From contig ONKP01000011.1 in assembly GCA_900318405.1 (NCBI GenBank), positions 1 to 36,172 on the forward strand: a stretch of 36,172 nt of DNA. The letters run 5' to 3'. The position numbers and the translations under genes were made by a program. Shown in pieces: positions 24,057 through 32,192 of this stretch (the first letter of the stretch is position 1; every line of letters starts with the position of its first letter). The notes below the pieces were generated by a model. It was not told the origin of the DNA, ran no database searches, and worked only from the letters and a program-made list of their open reading frames with translations. Source of the DNA: an uncultured Eubacteriales bacterium (lineage in GTDB: Bacteria; Bacillota; Clostridia; Lachnospirales; Lachnospiraceae).

Positions 24057-25793
24057 TTATGCCCGTGCCGCATGCGCCACTTTCTTAGCCACATACATCG
24101 CTTCATCCGCGCTGTTGATCGCCTGCTCAGGCGTCAGCGGCGCTTTTTCTGTACTCTCACCGTATCCCCATGACAGAGACATCCGGAAATCGAAACGGCC
24201 GGATGCGTTCAGCTGTTCCATCTCCTGCTCGAGGTCACCCATGAGCTTTTTCGTCTCCTCCAGCGTGCCGAAGTGGCAGGCGATAAATTCATCGCCGCCC
24301 CAGCGGCCGTAAAATCCGTTGTCGGAAAAGCGCTTCTTCAGCAGTTCGCCGACCGTGCGGATCAGCTCATCGCCCTTCTCATGTCCCCAGGTATCATTCG
24401 TGAGCTTCAGGAAATTGATATCCACAAAGATCATGACAAACTCCGTCCGGCCGGATTTCTTCAGTGCGTCGATCTGGCGGTAGCAGCTGCTTCGGTTGGG
24501 CACGCCCGTCATCTGGTCGACGAAGGCGAGCCTTCTCAGATTTGCCTGCTCAACCTTCCAGAGAGAAGCTTCCGCCGTGGTGATATCGCTGTAGATCAGC
24601 AGCGAGCCCATCATGAGGAGAACGGAGACAGGGGCGAAAGAATAATACAGAAAATCATACCGGAAGCCGAATCGGTTCTCCAGAGCAAACCGAATGATAT
24701 CCAGAATGGCAAAGAGAGCCGACAGAAGAAAACCGATATCTACGGTGCGGAGAGCAGTGTCTTTCCGGTGCCTTTGCTCACTGATCAGACACAGCAGAAA
24801 AACAACCAGTTCGCCCAGAAAAAGTACCCTGTGAAAACGCATCAGATCTATATAGGTGATGTCGGTGATCAGGAAATTGCAGATCGTGGCAATGGTGAAT
24901 TCTGCCGGCATGATAACGGCAAAGATTATACAGAGTAAATGCCACGGCTTTCGCCGGATCATATCCTGCATGAACAGAGCGAGCGGTGTCGGAGCCAGGA
25001 AAAACATCGTATATTCGATCGTACTGCTCAGATCCTGATTCGGGATGAAAACCGAGAGAAGATCATTGTAGCCGATCAGCCACACGGTGATGCTCATGCC
25101 GAACGACGTCATATACAGAAGGTTGGACACATGACGCGTCGCCATCGAGTGAACGATGGCATAACAGAAAAACAGCAGTGACATGGTAAAGATCGCAATA
25201 TACAGGATCAGAGTATGTGTCTTGTTTGCCATGAAGGCGTACGTGGTCACCGTATCAGGGATGATCTGAAAGTTGGCGATCTGATCGACGGTGTCATTTT
25301 CCGACACTCTGGCAGTGATCACGGTCGTCATCCGCATATAGTCATCGGGAAGAGATATCACATAGTTGCGCTGACCGATCAGCCGCGGACGATGATAGTA
25401 GTTTTCGGCATACAGGCACTGATTGTCGTTGTAGACATACACCTTGCTGTGGTACAGGGTAAAAACCAGGGCTGCATCAGAAAAAGCCTTAATACCGAGC
25501 GGAGGAATTGTCACTGTGAGGATATCACCCGCGTGAAGCGGAGAAAAATTGGGGGTGGTGTAATCCTCTATGCTTCCGTCGGTCCGGTGCACATGGTAAG
25601 TGATGTCATCAGAAGAGGACAGATCAATCCTGTCCCAGTTGGCTTCTACACCATACCGGGAACAGACAACAGTTATGATAAGAAGAAAAATACAGATGGA
25701 AATCACTGCAACGGCGATGATGTCCTGTATCGTTCTTTTTGCAGCTGATACATTCTGTTGTTTTGCCATTGCCATCTGCCTCCGTTTGTTCAT
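24057..25793 (-). CDS. 7TM-type membrane diguanylate cyclase (paralog 1)
   Basis: A 578-residue receptor cyclase. TM1 is at about 24-46 (IIAVAVISICIFLLIITVVC), then a beta-rich extracytoplasmic domain (about 50-190) with ILTVTIPPLGIKAFSDAALV. Seven TM helices follow (about 195-400), then a GGDEF domain opening with VDQMTGVPNRSSCYRQIDAL and carrying FVDINFLKLTNDTWGHEKGD and GRWGGDEFIACHFG. The layout is that of 7TMR-DISM-like sensors. The active site is intact, so it should synthesise c-di-GMP in response to an external ligand. The start may instead be ATG 25769, which has GGAGG 9 nt upstream. It is a clear paralog of the next gene, 43 nt apart in the same direction. Confidence 0.9.
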   Translation of the reverse strand: MNKRRQMAMAKQQNVSAAKRTIQDIIAVAVISICIFLLIITVVCSRYGVEANWDRIDLSSSDDITYHVHRTDGSIEDYTTPNFSPLHAGDILTVTIPPLGIKAFSDAALVFTLYHSKVYVYNDNQCLYAENYYHRPRLIGQRNYVISLPDDYMRMTTVITARVSENDTVDQIANFQIIPDTVTTYAFMANKTHTLILYIAIFTMSLLFFCYAIVHSMATRHVSNLLYMTSFGMSITVWLIGYNDLLSVFIPNQDLSSTIEYTMFFLAPTPLALFMQDMIRRKPWHLLCIIFAVIMPAEFTIATICNFLITDITYIDLMRFHRVLFLGELVVFLLCLISEQRHRKDTALRTVDIGFLLSALFAILDIIRFALENRFGFRYDFLYYSFAPVSVLLMMGSLLIYSDITTAEASLWKVEQANLRRLAFVDQMTGVPNRSSCYRQIDALKKSGRTEFVMIFVDINFLKLTNDTWGHEKGDELIRTVGELLKKRFSDNGFYGRWGGDEFIACHFGTLEETKKLMGDLEQEMEQLNASGRFDFRMSLSWGYGESTEKAPLTPEQAINSADEAMYVAKKVAHAARA

Positions 25794-25835
25794 ACTGTAT
25801 CATCCCTGAACTGATGCTCTTTGTCGGCATGCGGT

Positions 25836-27623
25836 TCATCCGTTGATTGTTCCCAGACCGGGCCTGGCCGGATTGGACGGGCGTGATTTTCCGTTCTGTG
25901 CGGTCATAGCCTCAGCGTCTTCCCGTCTGGCATGTACCATGGCCTTGACGGTATACATCTCTTCATCCGCACGGTTGATCGCTTCTTCAGGTGTCAGCGG
26001 TTCGGCTGAGGTGCTCACGCCGAAGCCCCAGGATTCCGACATGCTGAAATCGAATTTACCGGAAGCGTTCACCGCGTTGATATCCTCTGAGATCTGGTCC
26101 ATGATGGCACGGGTCTCGTCTGCCGAGCCGAAATGACAGGCGATGAATTCATCGCCGCCCCAGCGGCCGTAGAAACCGTCGTCGGAAAAATATTTTTTCA
26201 GCAGACTGCTCGCTGTGCGGATCAGTTCATCACCCTTTTCGTGTCCCCAGGTGTCATTTGTCAGCTTGAGAAAGTTGATGTCGATAAAGACGAAGACGAA
26301 GTCTTTTATTTTTCTGCTCTTCATGAGATCAATCTCACGGTAGCAGGAGCTTCGGTTGGGTGCGCCCGTGAGCTGGTCGATATATGCGAGGCGTTCGAGA
26401 CTGGTCCGTTCGATCCGGATCAGTGAGTTGCTCGCCAGCCGGGTGCCATAATACAGAAGAATGGATACCATCAGCACAATCAGCGCAATCGGTGTCAGTG
26501 AGTTATAGAGGAACGCATACTGTGCGACCCATCGGCTGGCCAGATAGAAGCGCAGAAGTTCTGCAAGGCCGATGCTCATCGCCAGAATGAACCCAATGTG
26601 GAGAATATGGCGGTCTGTCCTTCTGCTTCTGATGTCGAGGATGACGCCGGCGATATTGATAATGAAGCAGAAGATCAGAAATGTCCGTACCAGGGGCATG
26701 AAATCAACGTAGGTGATATGGTTGTCCGCATAATTCAGCCCGGTGGCTGCGCCGAAGATGATGAACGAGAAGATCGACATCGCCGCAGAGATGATGCGGA
26801 AGTGCTTCCCGCTGATTTCCAAAGCCATATATGCCTGCAGAGGAGCGGCCGCGAGGCAGATACCGGCGTATTCGATATTGGCGGCAAAATCACTGTTGTT
26901 CAGAAAAGCCATATACAGATTTTCATATCCCATAAACCAGCAGATCATACTGGCACAGAAGAGCGTGATGAAAAACAGGGCTGATATGTGCCGGTTACGG
27001 ACAGAAACTGTGATCGAGAGACAGATGAGAAACAGATCTCCGATGAGCAGAGACAGGAGGAGAAAGACAACGGGTGTCTTGCCAACCTGCAGGGCATATA
27101 CACTCTGCGTATCCCTCACGATACGGAGATTGTGGATGATGCTTACGGAACCGCCTTCATCCATGACGGCATGAATGGTGATCGGTCGATCCTGGTAATT
27201 GTCAGGAAGAGATACCGTGTAGATCCGCCGTCCGATCAGCCTGCCCTCAGCGGGATCTTCCTGACGGTAAACGACCTCGGATCCGGAAAAAACGCTTACC
27301 CGGCAGTGATAAATATCAAAGATCAGAGCGGCTCCGTCAAAGCCGTATTTGCCCAACGGGGGAATCGTGACCGTGAGACGGTCACCCTTGTACATCGCGG
27401 GGAAAGTCATCTGATGATATGTCTCCACCCGGCCGTTCGTCCGCGTGATCTGACATGTAATATGCGGGTCTTCTGACAATGCAATGTGCTGGTAAGAGTT
27501 ATCCACACCTGTAAAAGAGCAGACGACTCCCAGAACCGTAAAAAAAATAATGAGAGAAAGTGCCAGTTCGATGGAGATCTTTCTGATCGAGATATGTATG
27601 CTGGCGTCATTCTGATCTTTCAT
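25836..27623 (-). CDS. 7TM-type membrane diguanylate cyclase (paralog 2)
   Basis: About 595 residues from ATG 27623 (MKDQNDASIHISIRKISIEL), chosen because GGGTG lies 7 nt upstream and because the longer frame (from 27740) is antisense to a pseudogene. Architecture matches paralog 1: TM1, extracytoplasmic beta domain (LTVTIPPLGKYGFDGAALIF), seven TMs, then GGDEF with IDQLTGAPNRSSCYREIDLM, FVFIDINFLKLTNDTWGHEK and GRWGGDEFIACHFGSADE. The cyclase domains of the two are near-identical around the active site while the sensors differ strongly, as expected after tandem duplication and divergence of ligand sensing. Probably co-transcribed with paralog 1. Confidence 0.9.
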   Translation of the reverse strand: MKDQNDASIHISIRKISIELALSLIIFFTVLGVVCSFTGVDNSYQHIALSEDPHITCQITRTNGRVETYHQMTFPAMYKGDRLTVTIPPLGKYGFDGAALIFDIYHCRVSVFSGSEVVYRQEDPAEGRLIGRRIYTVSLPDNYQDRPITIHAVMDEGGSVSIIHNLRIVRDTQSVYALQVGKTPVVFLLLSLLIGDLFLICLSITVSVRNRHISALFFITLFCASMICWFMGYENLYMAFLNNSDFAANIEYAGICLAAAPLQAYMALEISGKHFRIISAAMSIFSFIIFGAATGLNYADNHITYVDFMPLVRTFLIFCFIINIAGVILDIRSRRTDRHILHIGFILAMSIGLAELLRFYLASRWVAQYAFLYNSLTPIALIVLMVSILLYYGTRLASNSLIRIERTSLERLAYIDQLTGAPNRSSCYREIDLMKSRKIKDFVFVFIDINFLKLTNDTWGHEKGDELIRTASSLLKKYFSDDGFYGRWGGDEFIACHFGSADETRAIMDQISEDINAVNASGKFDFSMSESWGFGVSTSAEPLTPEEAINRADEEMYTVKAMVHARREDAEAMTAQNGKSRPSNPARPGLGTING

Positions 27624-27770
27624 AATAATCACCCGCTTTACACGGCCTGTCTGCTGAAAATCGGCATGATGAAAATCTCCGACGCCCTGCCGCGCCGGAA
27701 ACTGTCTGCTCTGATGATGAAAAACCCTATAATCCACCACATTATACCACCTGACGGATATGCCCGCGAC

Positions 27771-28067
27771 ATGAAAAAATTGTCATCCGTTGCGGATTGT
27801 GCGATCGTGGATAAACTGGCCGCCAGGATGAAAATGCCGTGGTACGTGGGCAACAGGGAGGTTCATCTGAAGGCGAATACCATGCCGATCCACATCCCCG
27901 TGGATTTCGACACGCCGGAGGATGTGATGGACTTCGTCACCGCCAACGGGTGCAACCTCGTGCAGGGGTATTACTTCTCGAAGCCGCTGCCGGGGGAGGA
28001 GTTTCTGCGGTATATTGCGGATTTCAACGGACATGGGGATGCGCAGGCGGGAACGCCAGAGAGATGA
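27771..28067 (+). pseudogene. Decayed GGDEF-EAL remnant with internal deletion
   Basis: The open frame to TGA 28067 has two recognisable pieces fused. MPWYVGNREVHLKANTMPIH and the following DFDTPEDVMDF resemble the strand region near the end of a GGDEF domain. The next residues, TANGCNLVQGYYFSKPLPGE, are the canonical C-terminal segment of an EAL phosphodiesterase. Everything between, including the EAL active site, is missing. So this is a deletion scar from a GGDEF-EAL protein. It lies divergently beside the two cyclases. The open frame extends upstream to 27486, but that part is antisense to the cyclase gene. No functional product is expected. Confidence 0.7.
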
Positions 28068-28116
28068 TTTCCCGGGAGTTAACAGCTTGCTGGCGTCTGT
28101 CATGCTGTCCGGCAAT

Positions 28117-29091
28117 TTACAGCTTGCGGAAGCCCTCCCAGATATACAGCATAGTCTCCGTGGGAATGAGCTTGCCGAAGAAACGGTGCAATGTGCAGAG
28201 AAGTCCCGGCGTGGAAACTGCGTAGCCGCGGCGGCTGTGACGCATGATGCGCGCGGCAGCTTTGTCGGAGTTGATGGCCAACGCGAAGTTCCGGATCGGG
28301 CTGTCTGCCGCCGGATCCGCTGACCCGCTGCGACTCTTCACGTGCTGGGCGGTGGAGATAAATTCCGTATCCTTCATCCAGTAAGGGCAGACCGCAAGAA
28401 CGGGGATCCTTCTCGGAAACAGTTCCAGACGTAAAGCACGGCTGTAGTTATACAGAAAACGCTTGCTCGCCGCATAGACGGAGAAGTGCTGCAGCGGCTG
28501 GAAGGCAGCCGTTGAGCAGATCTCGATGATGCGGTCGCCTTGCTTCATGTACGGTAGCGACACCATCGTCACATCCACGGCCGCCCGGTCGTTCAGATCG
28601 ATCATCTGGTTATTCTCCTCAACCGTCAGCGTCCGGTAATTGCCGATCTTGCCGAGACCGGCGCAGTTCACCAGTACGCCGACTTCTACGTTGGCTTCCT
28701 GCAGTTCTTTCGCCAATGCAGCAGAACTTTCCATGAGCGTGAGATCGAGAGAGAGGATGTGCGAAGGATGATGCAGCTCTGCCGCGAGCGCCTCCAGCTT
28801 CTCCTTCCGTCTGGCAATCAGCCAGAATTCATCGATGCCCTTCTCGTTTTTATCCATCTCCAGTGCCAGATTCCGTCCGAGACCACTCGAAGCACCTGTG
28901 ATCAGCGCAATGCGGCGGGAAGAGGCAGGAGAGGCGGCTTGACTTGCAGTTTTGTCGGCGTCGTCACGTCGCCGGGCGCTGTACAGAATGCGCTCGATAA
29001 GGATCAGAATCGCAGCGATAATCGCTCCGTAAACAAAAATCGAACCACAGAAATTCACAAACCAGGAAAAAACTGAATGTACAATCTGCAT
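28117..29091 (-). CDS. Membrane-anchored short-chain dehydrogenase/reductase
   Basis: A 324-residue NAD(P)-dependent SDR with an N-terminal TM (about 8-34, VNFCGSIFVYGAIIAAILIL). Cofactor motif RIALITGASSGLGRNLALEM (TGxxxGxG), NCAGLG (NNAG-type), the catalytic Ser in IIEICSTAAFQPL and YAASKRFLYNYS (YxxxK) are all present. The C-terminal IRNFALAINSDKAAARIMRH resembles DltE/YqjQ-like SDRs. It probably reduces a lipid-like carbonyl at the membrane; the substrate is unknown. ATG 29091 has GGGAGG 7 nt upstream, so a longer in-frame start at 29133 is unlikely. Confidence 0.9.
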   Translation of the reverse strand: MQIVHSVFSWFVNFCGSIFVYGAIIAAILILIERILYSARRRDDADKTASQAASPASSRRIALITGASSGLGRNLALEMDKNEKGIDEFWLIARRKEKLEALAAELHHPSHILSLDLTLMESSAALAKELQEANVEVGVLVNCAGLGKIGNYRTLTVEENNQMIDLNDRAAVDVTMVSLPYMKQGDRIIEICSTAAFQPLQHFSVYAASKRFLYNYSRALRLELFPRRIPVLAVCPYWMKDTEFISTAQHVKSRSGSADPAADSPIRNFALAINSDKAAARIMRHSRRGYAVSTPGLLCTLHRFFGKLIPTETMLYIWEGFRKL

Positions 29092-29133
29092 GATGCTGCC
29101 TCCCTGAACAATGAGTTTTTTATAAGAAAACAA

Positions 29134-29358
29134 TCAGAACTGGTGAATCTTGGTAAAATTGATGAAAAATGCCGAAATATTTTTTTAGCCATTTTTTATG
29201 ATTTATGCTAATATAACACATGTAGATGGTCGATGTATTACATGAAATTGGTAAACAATTATCGAGGCCTGGAACAAAGACGCTGCAGCATCGCAATCAG
29301 GTGCGAATGAACAGGCTGCGCGGGCCGAAAAAACAAAATCCAAGGGAGGGTTTCATCC
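29134..29358 (+). promoter_or_regulatory. Upstream region of the pilin array
   Basis: An AT-rich segment with a TAATAT -10-like box near 29211 (TTTATGCTAATATAAC) and a GGGAGGG ribosome site at 29343-29349. I looked for a c-di-GMP riboswitch (class I or II signatures) and did not find one. Confidence 0.35.
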
Positions 29359-29799
29359 ATGCTCAAAAAACTGAAAAAAAATAAAAAGGGCTTCACACTT
29401 GCTGAGTTGCTGATCGTAGTAGCAATCATCGGTGTTCTGGTGGCGATCAGCATTCCGATCTTCACATCGCAGCTGGAGAAATCCAGAGAGGCAGTTGACC
29501 TGTCTAACATTCGTGCAGCGTATGCAGAATGCTCTGCTGATGTACTGACAAATAGTAATGCAACTGGTTATTACGAAAAAGTTACAGTACAGCAGAAGAA
29601 AGATGGATGGGTTTCTTCACCAGAAAAAATCGCAGGCTCCTTGGATATTACAAAGGACAGTGTAGGTAGCAAGCTTGGAGAAACAAATAAAGAAGTTTGT
29701 GTGTGTGTAAGCAGTGATGGGGTTTTATCACTTGCAACAACTGCACCTTCCGGATATACAGACGCATCTACTGTTGGAAAGGCAACAACTACTCCATAA
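29359..29799 (+). CDS. Type IV prepilin-like protein 1
   Basis: 146 residues. The class III leader MLKKLKKNKKG is cut by prepilin peptidase before FTLAELLIVVAII; Glu5 of the mature form is present, and GVLVAISIPIF continues the hydrophobic assembly helix. After about 45 residues the head domain is unique in the window: Thr/Ser/Gly-rich with three Cys (AECSADV, EVCVCVSS) and a very short C-terminus. It would be a pilus or pseudopilus subunit held in the membrane until assembly. ATG 29359 follows GGGAGGG by 9 nt. Own terminator at 29831. No pilB/pilC/pilD gene is in the window. Confidence 0.88.
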   Translation: MLKKLKKNKKGFTLAELLIVVAIIGVLVAISIPIFTSQLEKSREAVDLSNIRAAYAECSADVLTNSNATGYYEKVTVQQKKDGWVSSPEKIAGSLDITKDSVGSKLGETNKEVCVCVSSDGVLSLATTAPSGYTDASTVGKATTTP

Positions 29800-29830
29800 T
29801 GCTATAAGCCTATTAGACAAGGTAAAGCCG

Positions 29831-29859
29831 AATCCCTCATCCTCGTGATGAGGGATTTT
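29831..29859 (+). terminator. Terminator after prepilin 1
   Basis: ATCCCTCATC pairs with GATGAGGGAT (10 bp), followed by TTTT. A second smaller hairpin (CCCTCC with GGAGGG, 29873-29894) lies beyond it and could serve the inverted pilin copy on the other strand. Confidence 0.8.
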
Positions 29860-29922
29860 GATTATGAAGAAACCCTCCAGATTGCTCCGGAGGGCTTTAA
29901 ATCAGGATGGCGAGCCTATCTT

Positions 29923-30250
29923 TTATTTGAAATAGTATGTCGTCACAGATCCGTTAGAAAGAGTAATACCGATATTATCTTTGTATACGTTCTTTGCAAG
30001 GTTAGAATTACCCGTTACGGTCCATGTTGATGGGTCTGTTGTTTCACTTACGGTTGTGGTTGTAGCTGATCCTTTGGTAAATGTTCCAGCGTCCACATCA
30101 TAGTTGCCTCCGGTAACCGTGTCGTCTTCCAAATATGCCGCAATCGCTGAAGCTTTTGCAGCTCTCGCATTAGCCTGGTTTGTGGCAAGTCTTGCCTTAG
30201 CAAGCTGTGCTGTGAAGATCGGAATCGAGATCGCCACCAGAATACCCCTG
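29923..30250 (-). pseudogene. Inverted prepilin copy lacking the leader and first half of the helix
   Basis: On the minus strand the frame begins inside the pilin helix: GILVAISIPIFTAQLAKARL, then NQANARAAKASAIAAYLED and a Thr-rich head (GSATTTTVSETTDPSTW) ending VTTYYFK. The sequence matches other pilins from GGTATTCTGGTGGCG onward. Upstream of that the codons (TNTCLR) are unrelated, so the leader, peptidase site and Glu5 are gone. It cannot be processed as a pilin. It faces prepilin 1 tail to tail and prepilin 2 head to head. It could be a decayed gene or a silent cassette that can donate head-domain sequence; sequence alone does not decide. Confidence 0.8.
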
Positions 30251-30320
30251 AGGCATGTATTCGTGACCTGCTCTGCACTATTACGCGCTCCTGTCCATCG
30301 CTTGAAACGGCTTTAGACTA

Positions 30321-30377
30321 TTGCGCAGAATGAGGCTATTTTCCGCAGATTCCGGAACCTGCGGGCGTAAATATAAG
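30321..30377 (+). repeat. 57-nt imperfect direct repeat, copy 1
   Basis: About 72% identical (41 of 57 by eye) to 30458-30514, with exact cores TTTTCCGCA and GGGCGTAA. It lies in the 280-nt gene-free gap between the inverted pilin copy and prepilin 2. That gap also has an 8-bp inverted repeat GGTCCATC/GATGGACC near 30392-30427. Confidence 0.6.
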
Positions 30378-30457
30378 TTACCTACGATGATGGTCCATCA
30401 GCTCATAGGGAGACGACCGGGATGGACCACCTGACCTGCAATTTTCAACGTGCACAT

Positions 30458-30514
30458 TTGAGCGTAATAAGGTCGTTTTCCGCAATTTTAAGAACATGTG
30501 GGCGTAATTATGAG
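30458..30514 (+). repeat. 57-nt imperfect direct repeat, copy 2
   Basis: Directly abuts the ribosome-binding region of prepilin 2 (GAGGGGGAGTGATG). Copy 1, 137 nt upstream, suggests that the 5' flank of a pilin gene was duplicated here. Confidence 0.6.
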
Positions 30515-30531
30515 AGGGGGAGTGATGTCCA

Positions 30532-31011
30532 ATGAAAAAGAATAAGAAGGGCTTCACCCTTGCAGAACTCCTTATCGTGGTCGCCATCATTGCTGTCCTT
30601 GTCGCAATATCCATCCCGATCTTTACCTCACAACTTAGAAAAGCGAGAGTGGCAGTAAATCAGGCAAATGCAAGAGCAGGAGAGGCTGCGGCGTATGCTG
30701 CATATCTCGAGGATCCTTCTTACGATATTATTGCGTATGATATACGCTCGGGCAGGGTTAAAAAATCGAAAAGTACTAGCACGACTATAGCGTACGATTT
30801 AGATATTCATAGTTATAATTCGGACGCCAATGTTGTTTCCACAGATATTTCAACATGGAATGTAGATACCGATTTGCCTGGAGATAATCAAAATCATAAG
30901 TTTGGAGATTATTATTTCTATCGATACATTTATACGTTCGATAAAGATGGAACCATAGAAAAGATTCAGGCGAACGATAACTACAAATCGAAACCATCGG
31001 GTCCATATTGA
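30532..31011 (+). CDS. Type IV prepilin-like protein 2
   Basis: 159 residues. Leader MKKNKKG, then FTLAELLIVVAIIAVLVAIS with Glu5. Residues about 27-55 (SQLRKARVAVNQANARAGEA) closely resemble the inverted copy and prepilin 4, forming one subgroup. The head is Tyr/Asp/Ser-rich (DYYFYRYIYTFDKDG) with no Cys. It starts at ATG 30532 with GGGGGAG about 10 nt upstream. The next pilin begins 57 nt after its stop without a terminator, so 30532-32765 reads as a four-gene operon. Codon use in the head is visibly more AT-rich than in the flanking metabolic genes. Confidence 0.88.
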   Translation: MKKNKKGFTLAELLIVVAIIAVLVAISIPIFTSQLRKARVAVNQANARAGEAAAYAAYLEDPSYDIIAYDIRSGRVKKSKSTSTTIAYDLDIHSYNSDANVVSTDISTWNVDTDLPGDNQNHKFGDYYFYRYIYTFDKDGTIEKIQANDNYKSKPSGPY

Positions 31012-31068
31012 CAGCATAAATCCGGTGATGCAGTACAGATCCATATCAAACGAAAGGAGTGATGCTCT

Positions 31069-31617
31069 ATGAAAAAGAATAATAAAGGCTTTACATTAGC
31101 GGAGCTCCTGATCGTGGTTGCCATAATCGGAGTACTTGTGGCAATATCCATACCGATCTTTGCAAGACAGAAATTGAAGGCACAGGAAGCTGTCGATAAG
31201 GCTAATCTTCGTGCTGCATATGCAGAAGTAATGGCAGCTGCAGCATCCGATCCTGATCATTCCTGGTATGTGCCTGTGAAAATGACGCATAAAGGAAATT
31301 ACGGAGTGAATAATGCGAGACAATTCTATTTAGTGTCAAGCGATGAGACGATTGCTGGTATTAGTACTGCTGGAATTAATCATCCAAATGAGGAAACAGA
31401 TAATACTTTATTCGTTGTCCTATATACTTCAGAGCAGGCAAAAAAACTGGCAGAGCACAAAGGAGCATATGGACATTATTATTTTTTACTGTTAGGACGC
31501 CAATATCCTGGCGCCAATTCGGATGATGAGCGATGGGTAGAGAATCCAGTGGTAGTAGTAGCACAGGGAGTACCGGATAATACAGGCATTGATTTTGATA
31601 TTGAGGAAGTAAAGTAA
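31069..31617 (+). CDS. Type IV prepilin-like protein 3
   Basis: 182 residues. Leader MKKNNKG, FTLAELLIVVAIIGVLVAIS, then FARQKLKAQEAVDKANLRAA, placing it with prepilin 1 in a second subgroup (both have GVLVAIS and a LRAAYAE or IRAAYAE motif). The head lacks Cys and ends acidic (DFDIEEVK), with an aromatic core (GHYYFLLLGRQYPGANSDDE). Only about the first 50 residues resemble its neighbours. ATG 31069 has AGGAG 9 nt upstream. It may be a major or minor pilin; size does not tell. Confidence 0.88.
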   Translation: MKKNNKGFTLAELLIVVAIIGVLVAISIPIFARQKLKAQEAVDKANLRAAYAEVMAAAASDPDHSWYVPVKMTHKGNYGVNNARQFYLVSSDETIAGISTAGINHPNEETDNTLFVVLYTSEQAKKLAEHKGAYGHYYFLLLGRQYPGANSDDERWVENPVVVVAQGVPDNTGIDFDIEEVK

Positions 31618-31653
31618 ACTTATAGCCATTACTATTTATGGGGGTGACCACAG

Positions 31654-32172
31654 TTGAAGAAGAAATTGCATAAAGGCTTCACTCTCGCAGAGCTCCTGAT
31701 CGTGGTTGCCATCATAGCTGTGCTCGTTGCTATCAGCATACCGATCTTTTCCGCTCAGCTCAAGAAAGCCCGCTTAGCAGTGAATCAGGCCAACGCTCGA
31801 TCTGCCATGTCGGCGGCGATTACATGTTTTCTTGAAACACCGGATAACGTTAAGGAAACGACATCAAAAGACCGCGACCAGCATATGTATTTCAGATATG
31901 ATACGAAGACGGGACAGTGTACATATGTTGGTTGGGGTGATAAAAGTCCGAATAATAAGAACGGATTTGAATATAAGGATTTTGCTAATGTTGGCTATTC
32001 ACAAGGCGGAGGAAAAGGAGAGTCTGATATATCTAAGTGGAAGATAGATACCAGATGTAAACTTAGTGGCGGCACAATGTCAAATACAGTCCTCACCGAC
32101 CGCATTTACCGCTATTGGGATGTTGCCATGCAGGGAGATGGAACTTTCCTTGCAATCGTATGTTTGTGGTAA
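31654..32172 (+). CDS. Type IV prepilin-like protein 4
   Basis: 172 residues from a TTG start at 31654, supported by GGGGGTGA 7-8 nt upstream and by the leader length (MKKKLHKG). FTLAELLIVVAIIAVLVAIS is followed by SAQLKKARLAVNQANARSAM, linking it to prepilin 2 and the inverted copy. The head has four Cys (ITCFLE, GQCTYV, TRCKLS, IVCLW), enough for two disulfides, a known stabiliser of pilin heads; pairing is inference. The stop is 20 nt before the next gene. The use of TTG may lower its dosage relative to the other pilins. Confidence 0.87.
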   Translation: MKKKLHKGFTLAELLIVVAIIAVLVAISIPIFSAQLKKARLAVNQANARSAMSAAITCFLETPDNVKETTSKDRDQHMYFRYDTKTGQCTYVGWGDKSPNNKNGFEYKDFANVGYSQGGGKGESDISKWKIDTRCKLSGGTMSNTVLTDRIYRYWDVAMQGDGTFLAIVCLW

Positions 32173-32192
32173 TGAAAGGCAGGTGATCACAG

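Noticed and set aside
27486-27770. N-terminal part of the open frame leading into the EAL remnant
   Set aside because: It is antisense to the second 7TM cyclase and its upstream region and shows no domain; only the part after 27771 looks like former coding sequence.
29134-29358. c-di-GMP riboswitch controlling the pilins
   Set aside because: Actively looked for because of the three GGDEF genes; neither class I nor class II signatures appear in this leader or before prepilin 2.
29923-30720. Invertible DNA segment between the inverted pilin copy and prepilin 2
   Set aside because: The two are only roughly two-thirds identical at the DNA level over the shared part, no recombinase gene is adjacent, and one copy has lost its 5' end, so frequent inversion is unlikely.
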